NCBI GenBank assembly: GCA_010092845.1
Contig: JAADYW010000014.1
Span: forward strand, 1-54,548
From: Chloroflexota bacterium
GTDB taxonomy: Bacteria; Chloroflexota; Anaerolineae; Aggregatilineales; J027
Direction: 5' to 3'
DNA length: 54,548 bases
This document shows, in pieces, positions 23,717-32,475 of this stretch. The notes under the pieces were generated by a model. That model saw nothing but the letters and a program-made list of their open reading frames with translations. It was not told the origin of the DNA and searched no databases. How positions within the stretch are numbered: position 1 is the first letter of the stretch; each line of letters begins with the position of its first letter. Made by a program: the position numbers and the translations under genes.

Positions 23717-24052
23717 GTGAACATACTGCGGACACTTTTCGGTGGTGTCAAAGAAATCAGCCCGGAGAAATACCACCAGGCATACGAGACTCAAGAGCAT
23801 ATTCTGTTGGATGTTCGAAATCCCAGCGAATTTACTGCTGAGCATATTGATGGCGCGGTGAACATACCCCTCAACAAACTGCAGAAGAAACTCAAAACCC
23901 TTCCCCAGGACCGGCCGATCATATGCGTGTCGCGCAGTGGCGACCGGGGGCGCGAGGCCACCGATCTGCTGCACCATGCTGGCTATAACGCTGCCAACCT
24001 CGCCGGGGGGATCCTGGCCTGGCGCAAAGCGGGTGAGCGGCTCGTCCATTAG
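23717..24052 (+). CDS. Rhodanese-like protein with Ser in the active-site position
   Basis: This 111-residue single rhodanese domain has LLDVRNPSEF and HIDGAVNIPL as expected. The active loop reads VSRSGDRG: aligned with CRSGNRS-type loops, the catalytic Cys is replaced by Ser72, while a Cys sits two residues earlier (Cys70). Sulfur transfer by the usual route is therefore doubtful. The start is GTG 23717 behind AGAAAGG. It is a single-gene unit, divergent from the cinA-like gene and convergent with the cyclic-nucleotide-binding gene. It may have become a binding domain. Confidence 0.85.
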   Translation: MNILRTLFGGVKEISPEKYHQAYETQEHILLDVRNPSEFTAEHIDGAVNIPLNKLQKKLKTLPQDRPIICVSRSGDRGREATDLLHHAGYNAANLAGGILAWRKAGERLVH

Positions 24053-24171
24053 GGAGCAGGGTGCTCTCCGGCGTATGTCGTCAAGAGGTCGCCTTCAAGT
24101 CTGGTTGGGCATAGCCGGCAAGCTGGCCGGGGCCAAATAGCGATCTGGCACATGCGGTGCTAGCGCTACTG

Positions 24172-24675
24172 CTATTCTTCTTCCTGGCCCCCTGGTGTCC
24201 AAAGCAACTTCTCGCGCAGATGAAGATCAGCATGACGGATCTTCATCGAGAGATCAACCGCCACGTTGTACATCAGCCGGTAGCCAAGCTCTGGATAGGT
24301 CTCGCATAGCGTGATAAGCTTATCCCGCGGAACAACAATGAGCTGCACATTTCCCTGGGTACAGCGCGCCGATGCTGAGCGCCGACCCTCATCAAGGAGC
24401 GCCATCTCCCCAAACGACTGCCCACGCCGAATGGTAGCAATGGTCTGCGGTCCGGAGACACGTGCTTTGTCGGCGCCGATGATGTTGGGGTCTATCTGGA
24501 TTTCAACCTCGCCCTCGGCGACGACATAGAGCTCATCGCTGGCGCTATGCTCGGCGAATATGGTGTCACCGTAGCTGAATTCCTTCTCGGTACAGATGGA
24601 GGCAATCAATTCGAGCTGGCTGGGTGTCATCTCATAGAAGATGTCTGCGTGGCTTAAGATGGCCGTAAGTGACAT
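24172..24675 (-). CDS. Cyclic nucleotide-binding domain protein
   Basis: This 167-residue protein contains one cyclic-nucleotide-binding beta-roll (about residues 10-130) with the phosphate-binding cassette FGEMALLDEGRRSAS, where Glu and Arg would contact a cyclic nucleotide. A short helical end follows without a DNA-binding helix-turn-helix, so it is not a Crp-type regulator by itself. It may be a free cAMP/cGMP sensor acting on another protein. It has an extended -10 promoter. Confidence 0.85.
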   Translation of the reverse strand: MSLTAILSHADIFYEMTPSQLELIASICTEKEFSYGDTIFAEHSASDELYVVAEGEVEIQIDPNIIGADKARVSGPQTIATIRRGQSFGEMALLDEGRRSASARCTQGNVQLIVVPRDKLITLCETYPELGYRLMYNVAVDLSMKIRHADLHLREKLLWTPGGQEEE

Positions 24676-24720
24676 TGTATGTGCTCCGTATCGCTTGCGC
24701 TCGGTGGTCTAAGCTATTGA

Positions 24721-24729
24721 ATTATAGCA
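24721..24729 (-). promoter_or_regulatory. Extended -10 promoter of the cNMP-binding gene
   Basis: On the minus strand TGCTATAAT combines a perfect -10 with the TG extension. It lies 45 bases upstream of the ATG at 24675. No -35 is needed or evident. Confidence 0.5.
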
Positions 24730-24770
24730 TGACTTGCTCCGTCTTGGTCGTATCGGGCTGATCTTTGCAG

Positions 24771-24776
24771 TATAAT
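24771..24776 (+). promoter_or_regulatory. -10 box for yraN-miaA
   Basis: A perfect TATAAT sits 40 bases ahead of the yraN ATG. The -35 is weak (TTGGTC is 21 bases upstream, too far). Confidence 0.4.
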
Positions 24777-24816
24777 ACAGGCGATATTTGCTTCAGGCTT
24801 CAGAAAGTCCCACTTG

Positions 24817-25206
24817 ATGGCTGAGAATCGGGACAACGCTGGGAAACGTCGTGCTCTGGGCGTCCTGGGCGAGGACGCCGCCACAAGATATCTCGAGGCT
24901 CTTGGGTGGTCGATATGGGCGCGCAACTGGCGCTGTCCCTATGGTGAGATTGATATTGTCGCCCAGGACGAATCAGTTGTGGTCTTCGTCGAGGTTCGCG
25001 CGCGCCGCGATGGGAACGGTGGTCCCGATCTTGCGCTGGCCAGTATTGGTCCCCGTAAACAGGAGCAGCTCCTGCGCCTCGCGGAATACTACGCAAGCAG
25101 TGAGCTTTCGCCTGGCGTTCCAGTCCGGCTAGATGTGGTGGGCGTTGCCGTAGCACCGGATGGCCGCGTTAGAATTGAGCACGTGCGTGATGCCGTTGAC
25201 TGGTGA
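24817..25206 (+). CDS. YraN family (UPF0102) nuclease-fold protein
   Basis: This 129-residue protein belongs to the YraN/UPF0102 family with an endonuclease-like fold. The motif series GEDAATRYLEALGW, NWRCPYGEIDIVAQD and VFVEVRAR is characteristic, with Glu-Asp and Glu-Val-Arg at the positions of the nuclease core. No reaction is firmly established for the family. ATG 24817 is preferred over the TTG one codon earlier. The 3' end overlaps the probable miaA start by 17 bases. Confidence 0.9.
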   Translation: MAENRDNAGKRRALGVLGEDAATRYLEALGWSIWARNWRCPYGEIDIVAQDESVVVFVEVRARRDGNGGPDLALASIGPRKQEQLLRLAEYYASSELSPGVPVRLDVVGVAVAPDGRVRIEHVRDAVDW

Positions 25207-26143
25207 AATAGCGACTGCCCAGCCTGTCATGGTTATTGTCGGGCCAACCGCCGTCGGTAAAACGGATGTTGCTATTGCGGTAGCCATGGCCCTGGGCGCT
25301 GAGATCATCAACGCGGATAGCCGGCAGATCTACCGGTATATGGATATCGGTACCGCTAAGCCAACGCCTTCCCAGCAAGCTAGCGTCCCCCATCACCTAG
25401 TTGATATCGTCGATCCGGACGAGATATTCAATGTAACCGATTTTCAGCGGGCTGCCTTTGCTGCGATTGAGGCGATTCATGGACGTGGCCACTTGCCAAT
25501 GATCGTTGGTGGCACCGGGCAATACGTTTCAGCGACGATTGAGGGTTGGCAATTTCCGGGCGTCGCGCCTAATCTCGCACTGCGTGCTGAGCTCGAAGCG
25601 TATGCGCAATCAGAGGGTTGGCAGGCACTCCTTGAGCGCCTCCGGCTGCACGATCCGGTCAGCGCGGAGCAGATCGATGGGCAGAACATCCGGCGCGTGA
25701 TCCGCGCGCTGGAGGTCTCTCTGGAGACAGGGCGGCCCTTCTCCGATTTTCAGAAGAAAGTGCCACCAGGCTACGCTGTTCAGTCGTTTTGCCTTACACT
25801 GGAACCACGGGAGGCGTTATACGAGCGAGCTGATCAACGCATCCAGCAGATGCTCGATGCCGGCTTTGTTGATGAAGTGCGGTACCTGGTTGATCAGGGC
25901 TATACCTGGGATCTCCCGGCAATGAGCGCCCTTGGCTATCCTCAAATCGGTGATTATCTTCAGGGCGACGTAACGCTCTCCGAGGTGGTTGTCGAATTGC
26001 AGCGGGCGACTCATCGGTTCATACGCCGGCAAATGACCTGGTTTCGAAAGTACAATGCAGATGCACGGTGGCTTCAAAGTGACGGCGCCGCGGATGAAAT
26101 CTTATTCATGGTCGAGAATTGGCTTAGGACACTGGCGGGGTAA
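25190..26143 (+). CDS. miaA: tRNA dimethylallyltransferase
   Basis: MiaA adds a dimethylallyl group to A37 of tRNAs that read codons starting with U. The protein has the P-loop GPTAVGKT, then INADSRQIYRYMDIGTAKPT, VGGTGQYV, and RQMTWFRKY near the end. With the start at ATG 25190 it has 317 residues, the family length. ATG 25160, in the same frame, would add ten residues inside yraN. The ribosome site is weak at either start, so translation is probably coupled to yraN. Confidence 0.94.
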   Translation: MPLTGEIATAQPVMVIVGPTAVGKTDVAIAVAMALGAEIINADSRQIYRYMDIGTAKPTPSQQASVPHHLVDIVDPDEIFNVTDFQRAAFAAIEAIHGRGHLPMIVGGTGQYVSATIEGWQFPGVAPNLALRAELEAYAQSEGWQALLERLRLHDPVSAEQIDGQNIRRVIRALEVSLETGRPFSDFQKKVPPGYAVQSFCLTLEPREALYERADQRIQQMLDAGFVDEVRYLVDQGYTWDLPAMSALGYPQIGDYLQGDVTLSEVVVELQRATHRFIRRQMTWFRKYNADARWLQSDGAADEILFMVENWLRTLAG

Positions 26144-26148
26144 ATCCT

Positions 26149-26880
26149 ATGCGACGTGCACGACGGGCAGTTGTGGATACAGATAACATTATCCTCATTT
26201 TGGTGGTGGTAGGGATTGTACTGGTCGCGACGCTGGGGCTCCCCGTCGCACTTCCCGATTTGCAGCAAGGGGCACGCTGTACAAATCTGCCCTCCCCAAA
26301 AGGCGGCAACCATCAGTCACTGCTAGCGTTGGCTAGCGATAACCAGGATATGACGCTTGAGTTGACGGTCGTCACCGAGCAGGTGGAGGGGAATATCCCG
26401 ATAGTTGAGGCTGGGGATCCGCTCAACGTGCGTGTGACGTTCAACAACAATGATGTTGGTCCCATAACCCTTTACCTCAGCGAAGACGATCGGGTTGTCG
26501 GCGATTTCGAGGCGCTAGCAGGTCAGGGAATTGTCGGCCTCGTCTTTGAGATCACACCAGTTGATTCTGAAGTGACCTATACCGACACTGGAGTCACGGG
26601 CCAGATCCAGCCGCAAGTCTTTGAACTGGATAACCTGCACATCCTCCGCGCGCAGGGTAGATGCTTTGTTGAGGCGGATTTCACGCGCGAGCGCTTCATC
26701 CGTATGAACATTCAGCCTGGTGAATATGAGATCAAGGCCTACTATCGCAACGCCTATGAAGGGGACTACATCCCGCCAACACCCGCGGGCAATAACCCCA
26801 CGCCGACGCCGATGTTCGAGAATATGAACGTGTGGGTTGGTCGGGTTGAGAGCAACAGCGTGCGGTTCATCGTCGAATAG
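26149..26880 (+). CDS. Single-pass envelope protein of unknown function
   Basis: This 243-residue protein begins with a basic segment and one membrane helix (about residues 14-36), then an outside domain. The region TLELTVVTEQVEGNIPIVEAG and VRVTFNNND suggests an immunoglobulin-like beta fold of the kind that measures or carries surface features, but I cannot name a family. Pro/Thr-rich PPTPAGNNPTPTP lies near residue 210. It starts 5 bases after miaA and is probably co-transcribed. Its last 14 bases overlap the 3' end of the convergent permease gene. Confidence 0.65.
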   Translation: MRRARRAVVDTDNIILILVVVGIVLVATLGLPVALPDLQQGARCTNLPSPKGGNHQSLLALASDNQDMTLELTVVTEQVEGNIPIVEAGDPLNVRVTFNNNDVGPITLYLSEDDRVVGDFEALAGQGIVGLVFEITPVDSEVTYTDTGVTGQIQPQVFELDNLHILRAQGRCFVEADFTRERFIRMNIQPGEYEIKAYYRNAYEGDYIPPTPAGNNPTPTPMFENMNVWVGRVESNSVRFIVE

Positions 26881-27661
26881 GCCGAGAAAATGCATCGGCA
26901 CTGATTTCGGCCAGCCAGACAGTCAATGCCAAAAATCCCCCTGGCAGCAGGACGAGCTGTGGGGCCTGGGTGAGAACACCCCGACCCTGAGCAATCATGA
27001 TCCCCCAGTCCGGCGCTGAAGGATTCCCGCCCAACCCCAGGAAGGCCAGCGCTGCACCGTAGAGCATTGACCAGGCAAAGACTACCGACGCGAAACTCAG
27101 CAGGGTCGGCAGTGCGCCGGGAACGATATGACGTGTCAGGACGCGCCATTGGCTGGCTCCGATACTCTGTGCGCCCTCAATATGAGGTTGAAGTGCCGCA
27201 GTATTTAAAGCGCTGATCGTCACGCGAGCATAAGGGGCGATACTGGCTACCCCGATAGCCAGCGAAAGTGTAACCAGGCTGCCCTCTAGCGCTGTCCGGA
27301 CCACGAGCGCCAACAATATAGCGGGAAAGGCCAGCAGAGCATCGATCAGGACGGTGGCTGTTTCGCGCATTAGGTAAGGCCCAACTGTTGCGAAGCCGCC
27401 TAGCATGGTGCCGATGCCAATTGCAATGCCGGTGGCCAGAAACCCACCTGTGATGGTTCGTCGTCCCCCGATCACAAGCCGGCTCCATACATCGCGGCCC
27501 AGCCGGTCGGTGCCCAGCCAATGATCTGCAGATGGTCCCTCCAACTCACGACCCGGTGTGGCGTGGATCGGGTCATGAGTTGCCACTAGCGGGGCCAACA
27601 GGACCAGGCCGAGCAGAATCACGGCTGGCAGCCAATAGCCAGGGTGCTGGAATGACAACAT
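26867..27661 (-). CDS. ABC transporter permease, DppC/OppC-type
   Basis: This 264-residue inner-membrane permease of the dipeptide/oligopeptide/nickel group has HWLGTDRLGRDVWSRLVIGG near residue 45, a typical DppC motif, and the binding-protein-dependent transport loop around GASQWRVLTRHIVPGALP. It begins 3 bases after the DppB-type gene and is the last gene of the operon. It lacks part of the usual N-terminal region, being shorter than the common 280-300 residues. Confidence 0.88.
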   Translation of the reverse strand: MLSFQHPGYWLPAVILLGLVLLAPLVATHDPIHATPGRELEGPSADHWLGTDRLGRDVWSRLVIGGRRTITGGFLATGIAIGIGTMLGGFATVGPYLMRETATVLIDALLAFPAILLALVVRTALEGSLVTLSLAIGVASIAPYARVTISALNTAALQPHIEGAQSIGASQWRVLTRHIVPGALPTLLSFASVVFAWSMLYGAALAFLGLGGNPSAPDWGIMIAQGRGVLTQAPQLVLLPGGFLALTVWLAEISADAFSRPIRR

Positions 27662-27664
27662 GAC

Positions 27665-28609
27665 TCAGGCCGTTCGAACCTCGCGCAAGCGCGGATCAAG
27701 GGTGTATCGTGCGACGCTGCTGGTGCCGTTGGCCAACAGGTAGAGCAGCGCACCAAGTAGGGTGAGCGCCTGTACGACTGGATAGTCTCGATTGAGCACC
27801 GATTGGTAGAGCAGAGTTCCCAGGCCACGCCGGACGAATAGAACCTCCAGGATGACGCTGCCACCCAGGATGAACCCCGCCTGAATGGCGACTACGCCCA
27901 GTGTAGGCAAGATCGCGATACGCAACGCGTGATCGAGTAAGTCGATTGGGGCGAGGCCTTTGGCTCTTGCAGCCAGAATATAGGGTTGGCGATAGGTATC
28001 TTGTAAATTGGCGCTCAGTACACGGGCAATGGCTCCGGCGGTATGAAATCCCAGTGTCAGTGCTGGCAGGATAAGGTGACTCGGTGTTTGCGATCCTGAA
28101 GCTGGAAGCCAATCGAGCTGGACACTGATGAGATGAATCGCCAGGAGTGCTGTGACATAGAAAGGAATGGCCTGGGAGATGGTAATGAAGAAACCTGTTG
28201 CTGCCGATAGCCATACCGGTCCATTCAGGCCATTGCCCAACCCCAGGAGCAAACCAAGTGCGATGGCAACACCGAAGCTCGCCAGGCCGAGCGAAAGCGT
28301 GGGTAGCAGGCGGGCGCCAATCATATCGCTGACACGTTCTGATGTGATTAGCGAGTACCCTAGATCGCCCTGGAGTAGATTGCTCAGATACCTTAGATAT
28401 TGCTCGGCGTAGGGATCATCCAGGCCGAGCTGCTCGCGGCGTGCACGGATATCGGTGGCGGAGGCCTCGATGAGTGTTCCCGAAACAGCATCGCCAGGCA
28501 ACACGCGCAAAGCGAGAAATACCAGTGTCAGCGCTACCCAGAGCACAAGAACACTCCGGGCGAGCCCCGTCAGTAGGCGCGGCCCCAGATCGACGCCCGG
28601 CGTGATCAC
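27665..28609 (-). CDS. ABC transporter permease, DppB/OppB-type
   Basis: This inner-membrane permease pairs with the DppC-type protein to form the channel. The start GTG 28609 overlaps the upstream stop as GTGA, a common coupling pattern, and gives 314 residues that begin just ahead of the first membrane helix. An in-frame ATG at 28648 would add 13 residues and overlap by 43 bases. The N-terminal LALRVLPGDAVSG and the loop AILAARAKGLAPIDLLDHALRIAI-like segment (about residues 195-220) are characteristic. No ATPase gene follows. Confidence 0.88.
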   Translation of the reverse strand: MITPGVDLGPRLLTGLARSVLVLWVALTLVFLALRVLPGDAVSGTLIEASATDIRARREQLGLDDPYAEQYLRYLSNLLQGDLGYSLITSERVSDMIGARLLPTLSLGLASFGVAIALGLLLGLGNGLNGPVWLSAATGFFITISQAIPFYVTALLAIHLISVQLDWLPASGSQTPSHLILPALTLGFHTAGAIARVLSANLQDTYRQPYILAARAKGLAPIDLLDHALRIAILPTLGVVAIQAGFILGGSVILEVLFVRRGLGTLLYQSVLNRDYPVVQALTLLGALLYLLANGTSSVARYTLDPRLREVRTA

Positions 28610-30267
28610 GGCGAGTCTACTACCAGATTCGACAATAGTGGCCACCATCCGTGAGCAGCATAGATGAGTCCGTCAAGCCGTGTAGTAATCCCAACCAGAT
28701 TCACATAGTCTCTGATGGGAAGAATAAGCCCCTGTTCCATAATCCGCCGTTGGATGGCGCTGTAGAGCTCTTGTCGCGTCTCCAGGTCGGTGGTCCGGGT
28801 GGCTTCGATTAGCCAGCCATCCAATTCGGGGTCACTGAAGCGCGTCCAGTTGCTGTCACCTGAAGAGAGATAGAACCGGTTGATGAAAGCTGGATCAACC
28901 CCGAAATCGTTGAAGGCAATAAGATTGAAATCACCCGACTCGGCGTACTCACGCAGGTCTGCAAAACTACCGAGTTGAACCAGCTCGACTTCGAGGCCGA
29001 TCTCCCGCCATTGGCTCTCAAGGAGCTGGCTGACTTCTGGCAGAAAGCCAAAACCCATAAAGACGACCTTAAGCCGCAGCGGTTCACCATTAAGATCCAG
29101 GATATTGTCGCCATCGCTATCCTCAACACCGGCGCTCTCAAAGATCGTGTTGGCCCGTTCCAGGCTATGCGGATAAAGCGTCTGCATCGCCGGGTCGTAA
29201 AACTGGGTTGCGGCGCTCAGCGGTCCGTAAGCCATTGGCGAGAACTGATCGAAGAACACTGTTCCGACAACTGCCTCGCGGTTGGTAGCATACAACAGGG
29301 CTTGCCGGATCCGAATGTCGTCGGTTGGGAACTTGGCGGTGTTGAAGAAGAACTGCAATGGCTGTCCTGGGATGAGTTCTTGGTGGATGCGGAAATCCTG
29401 GTTGCGCAGGATGAGATCAGCATCGGTTGGCGGGAGTTCGCCTACAAGATCAACATCGCCAGCCTCAAGCGCGATGCGCCGCGTTTCAGGGAGTTCGTAG
29501 AACCGGAAGATGACACGCTCGACGGAAGTGTCGGTATAGGACGCCAGGTAAACTGGCCCCCAGTTGTAGTCAGGGTTGCGCTTGATGACAAAGCGGTCGC
29601 CAGGTATATACTCGACCATTTCAAATGGGCCAGTCCCAACTTGATGATACTGGTATGTCGCATTGGTTGTGTTGGCCAGTGCGGTGGGGCTGGCGATACC
29701 AAAATACGGCTGACTGAGCGCATCCAGCAGTGGCGCGTATGGTTCGCTGAGCTGGAGTTCAAACGTATACGCGTCCACGGCGCGATGACCAGCGTAGGGC
29801 CCCAGTAGTGCCAGCGCCTTTTGGGATCCAGTCTCGGGAGCTATTATACGGTCAAAGGTGACGGCGACAGCATCAGCATTAAAGGGCGTGCCGTCGTGGA
29901 AGAACACACCCTCTTTAAGTCGAAAGGTGTATATCAGGCCGTTCTCACTAACCTCCCATTCGTCAGCCAGGCCGGCGACGAATTCCAGGGTTTCAGGATG
30001 CCGATAGACGAGGGTGTCATACACGCTGTGTAGGGGGATGCCTAGTTCGGCAGATCGATGAATGTGGGGATCAAATCCACTGGGCAATAGCGTCAGCCCG
30101 TAGGTAATGGTGAGCAGATCATCATCTTCCTCATCGACCGACTCGGACATGATCGTTCCGATGACGGCGAGACTGATAGCACTCAGCGCACAGGCGAACA
30201 CCCCAACCAGTGGAAGCCACAAACCCCACCGCGTGCGCCCTCGAGAGCGCGACCGCAACAAGCTCAT
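28606..30267 (-). CDS. ABC substrate-binding protein, peptide/nickel family 5
   Basis: This 553-residue extracytoplasmic binding protein belongs to SBP family 5. It has an N-terminal membrane helix (about residues 15-41) in place of a clear lipobox, followed by ITYGLTLLPSGFDPHIHRSAE, the family's opening strand, and YTFRLKEGVFFHDGTPFNADAV, here in two short matching pieces. It captures a peptide, sugar or metal complex and hands it to the two permeases downstream. Ligand type cannot be read from sequence. No ATPase genes accompany it in this window. Confidence 0.9.
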   Translation of the reverse strand: MSLLRSRSRGRTRWGLWLPLVGVFACALSAISLAVIGTIMSESVDEEDDDLLTITYGLTLLPSGFDPHIHRSAELGIPLHSVYDTLVYRHPETLEFVAGLADEWEVSENGLIYTFRLKEGVFFHDGTPFNADAVAVTFDRIIAPETGSQKALALLGPYAGHRAVDAYTFELQLSEPYAPLLDALSQPYFGIASPTALANTTNATYQYHQVGTGPFEMVEYIPGDRFVIKRNPDYNWGPVYLASYTDTSVERVIFRFYELPETRRIALEAGDVDLVGELPPTDADLILRNQDFRIHQELIPGQPLQFFFNTAKFPTDDIRIRQALLYATNREAVVGTVFFDQFSPMAYGPLSAATQFYDPAMQTLYPHSLERANTIFESAGVEDSDGDNILDLNGEPLRLKVVFMGFGFLPEVSQLLESQWREIGLEVELVQLGSFADLREYAESGDFNLIAFNDFGVDPAFINRFYLSSGDSNWTRFSDPELDGWLIEATRTTDLETRQELYSAIQRRIMEQGLILPIRDYVNLVGITTRLDGLIYAAHGWWPLLSNLVVDSP

Positions 30268-30279
30268 ATTGACGTCAAT
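30268..30279. promoter_or_regulatory. 12-base palindrome just upstream of the binding-protein start
   Basis: ATTGACGTCAAT is a perfect inverted repeat directly before the start codon, between it and an AGAGG ribosome-site candidate. It could be a repressor operator or affect translation initiation. A chance origin cannot be excluded. Confidence 0.35.
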
Positions 30280-30314
30280 GACCTCTAGGATTCAGTGTTT
30301 TTCGTTGGCTAGTG

Positions 30315-30320
30315 AGTATA
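30315..30320 (-). promoter_or_regulatory. -10 candidate for the ABC transporter operon
   Basis: TATACT on the minus strand lies 48 bases upstream of the binding-protein start. The -35 region (TGCAAA) is poor. Confidence 0.3.
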
Positions 30321-30357
30321 CCTGGAATGCCAACACCTTTGCAGGGGGAGTATTCCG

Positions 30358-30393
30358 CCGGGCTTCCCACGCTTAGGCGAATGAGGAGCCCGG
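30358..30393 (-). other. Hairpin between the nuclease and ABC genes
   Basis: CCGGGCT (30358-30364) and AGCCCGG (30387-30393) form a 7-base stem with a 22-base loop 17 bases after the end of the nuclease gene. It lacks a T-run, so termination is uncertain. Confidence 0.35.
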
Positions 30394-30409
30394 GGATAGC
30401 TCGTGGTCT

Positions 30410-32446
30410 CTAGTTTTGTGGGAACGCGAAGTTCGCAATCACAGGGTCATGGTCGGCGGCCCGATAGGGCGTTGTTGCATCGGTACCATATTGGAATGGG
30501 TAGTCGGCGTTAATATGCGCGACCTCCACGCTGAGCAAGCTCTGCATCAGGCTGGGTGTGGCGTAGATGTAGTCCAACGTCTGCGTTTGACCAGCATAGA
30601 TATAGGTGTATCGGGACACCGCCGGGATTTCATCCCACAGGCTCTCCAGTGTCGGCTCTAGAACGGACAATTCTTCGGACTCCGGGAAAGAATTCAGGTC
30701 GCCCAGCACGAGGAAATGGGCTTCTGGCTGGGTTGCCAGGACGCTATCAACCAGATCAAGATTGTACAGACTCTGCGCACGGCGCAACTGGATAAATGCG
30801 GTTGGATCGCTCTTGAAGTGATTATTCGAGACGTAGACCTCGACATAGTCTTGGCTGCCTACCGCCTCACGATGAATCCGGAAAAGCGCGACGACTGGCG
30901 CGCGCGAGAATGTTGGTGTCCCGGGGCCAAAGCGCTGGTTGAGCGCCTTCGGATTGCTCACCTCCTGGTTAAACGCGTAGATAGCACTGGCGGGGTCATC
31001 GGGACGGGCGCCGAGTAGGGGGTGCTCTGGGGTGGCTGGCACCAGTTCGACGCGGTCGGTGCGATACAGGTATCCCTGTGCAATGCCCCGGTCGTCGGCG
31101 CTATCGCGGTCGGTGGCCGCTACATAGATGATGTCCCCGTCACTAATAATCGCGACAGCCGCCGCTACATCCTGGAGGACATCAGGCTGGCCGTCCAGAT
31201 TGTCGGTTGACTCACTACAGGTGCCATATAGCTGCCCCCCCTCGTGGCAGACATCCTGATCCTCGATTTCCTGGAAAGCGATGATGTCTGGTGCGTGCAG
31301 TTCGTCCACGATGGAAAGCGCGATCTTGTTGATATGAGTCTGGTAGTCTTCCAGTGAGTAAGGGACATAGTTGAGGCGTGTATCGCCCGGTGTATCCCGG
31401 AAGTCGAAGGGGTCATTATAAAAATCATACAGATTCTGGACGTTATAGATGGCGACACTAAAGGCCTGGTCGCGTTCGATTGCCGTGGGGGGCAGATTCT
31501 CATCTGGGGGGACCGTCGTCTCCACCTCGGGGAGTGCTTCGATATGGAGCGTGTAACGGCCATAGGCGTAGACCAGATTGCCGGTGAGCGGCGTTTTGAA
31601 CACGTCATAGGTCTGGTAGGGGGGTAGGTTGACCTCATAGTCGCCTGCGTTGGCTTTGAGGATATTCGCCTCAACGGATATGCGATATGGATTCTCGCCT
31701 GGCAACCCGTCATCCAGCACGTGAGGATCGCGGAAGACCCGCCGTGCATAGACTGTTTCGCGGCTGGCCACTGGATGATCGTCCCGGATGACGTAAGTCT
31801 CGGTATCGTTGGTCGATGTGAAGATATGCGTTGGCGCAACGACCAGCGTGTCGGTAGGAACGTAGACGCGCATACCTTCCAGCCGCTCGTACATTCTGGA
31901 CACTTCCTCGAAACTACCGGTTGGGTTGATCTCGATGGGTGGCATAACGCTGTCCAGGTCCTCTATGCGGCCGTCAACACTGACCAATGCCAGGTCGATC
32001 AGACGGGTGTTGTCATAGAATTCGTCAACCTCACCCTCCAAGGTGATGAGATCGCCTACCGCCAACGGATGACCATCCAGGCTGCTGCTCGCGCCAATGA
32101 TCGCCAGGATACCGTCTGATGTCAACGGGTCTCCGTCGCTTTCGCTGGGCAGTTCTTGAAGAAAGAAGGCGTTGACCACCCGACTGTCAGTCGTGATCAT
32201 GATTCGATTCGTAACCACACCGCTTATCCGTACCCGCTGATCTTGCATTGGCGACTTAAACGTCTGCGGATCGGACATGTTTTCACCAACGGATCCCTGT
32301 ATGTCACCGATATAGACGCTCGGTGCAGCTTCCTGGCCGCGGTAGCTGTTGGGGGCTTCTTGTGCCGCAGCGAAGATTATGCCTGCGGGAAGCCCCATGA
32401 TTAACAAGAGCAAGAGAGGGGTCAGAATGCTCGGGCGATTTCTCAT
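30410..32446 (-). CDS. Secreted endonuclease/exonuclease/phosphatase-fold nuclease
   Basis: This 678-residue exported protein has a signal peptide (about residues 1-28, ending FAAAQ). An OB-fold-like region (about 40-150) with VRISGVVTNR is followed by further beta structure, then an EEP catalytic domain (about 350-675). Motifs in order: VAIYNVQNLYDF, IIAFQEIED (metal-binding Glu), NNHFKSD, LVLGDLNSF and AADHDPV (catalytic His-Asp). This is the layout of extracellular DNases such as ExeM/NucH. It likely degrades extracellular DNA for phosphate or biofilm remodelling. AAGGAGACC precedes the start. No C-terminal anchor is seen, so it is probably released. Confidence 0.88.
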   Translation of the reverse strand: MRNRPSILTPLLLLLIMGLPAGIIFAAAQEAPNSYRGQEAAPSVYIGDIQGSVGENMSDPQTFKSPMQDQRVRISGVVTNRIMITTDSRVVNAFFLQELPSESDGDPLTSDGILAIIGASSSLDGHPLAVGDLITLEGEVDEFYDNTRLIDLALVSVDGRIEDLDSVMPPIEINPTGSFEEVSRMYERLEGMRVYVPTDTLVVAPTHIFTSTNDTETYVIRDDHPVASRETVYARRVFRDPHVLDDGLPGENPYRISVEANILKANAGDYEVNLPPYQTYDVFKTPLTGNLVYAYGRYTLHIEALPEVETTVPPDENLPPTAIERDQAFSVAIYNVQNLYDFYNDPFDFRDTPGDTRLNYVPYSLEDYQTHINKIALSIVDELHAPDIIAFQEIEDQDVCHEGGQLYGTCSESTDNLDGQPDVLQDVAAAVAIISDGDIIYVAATDRDSADDRGIAQGYLYRTDRVELVPATPEHPLLGARPDDPASAIYAFNQEVSNPKALNQRFGPGTPTFSRAPVVALFRIHREAVGSQDYVEVYVSNNHFKSDPTAFIQLRRAQSLYNLDLVDSVLATQPEAHFLVLGDLNSFPESEELSVLEPTLESLWDEIPAVSRYTYIYAGQTQTLDYIYATPSLMQSLLSVEVAHINADYPFQYGTDATTPYRAADHDPVIANFAFPQN

Positions 32447-32475
32447 AGTAAGGTCTCCTTGGAAGTAGGATGGAA

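Noticed and set aside
28610-28648. ATG start of the DppB-type permease
   Set aside because: GTG 28609 gives a standard 4-base overlap and places the first membrane helix nearer the N-terminus; the ATG remains possible but less likely.
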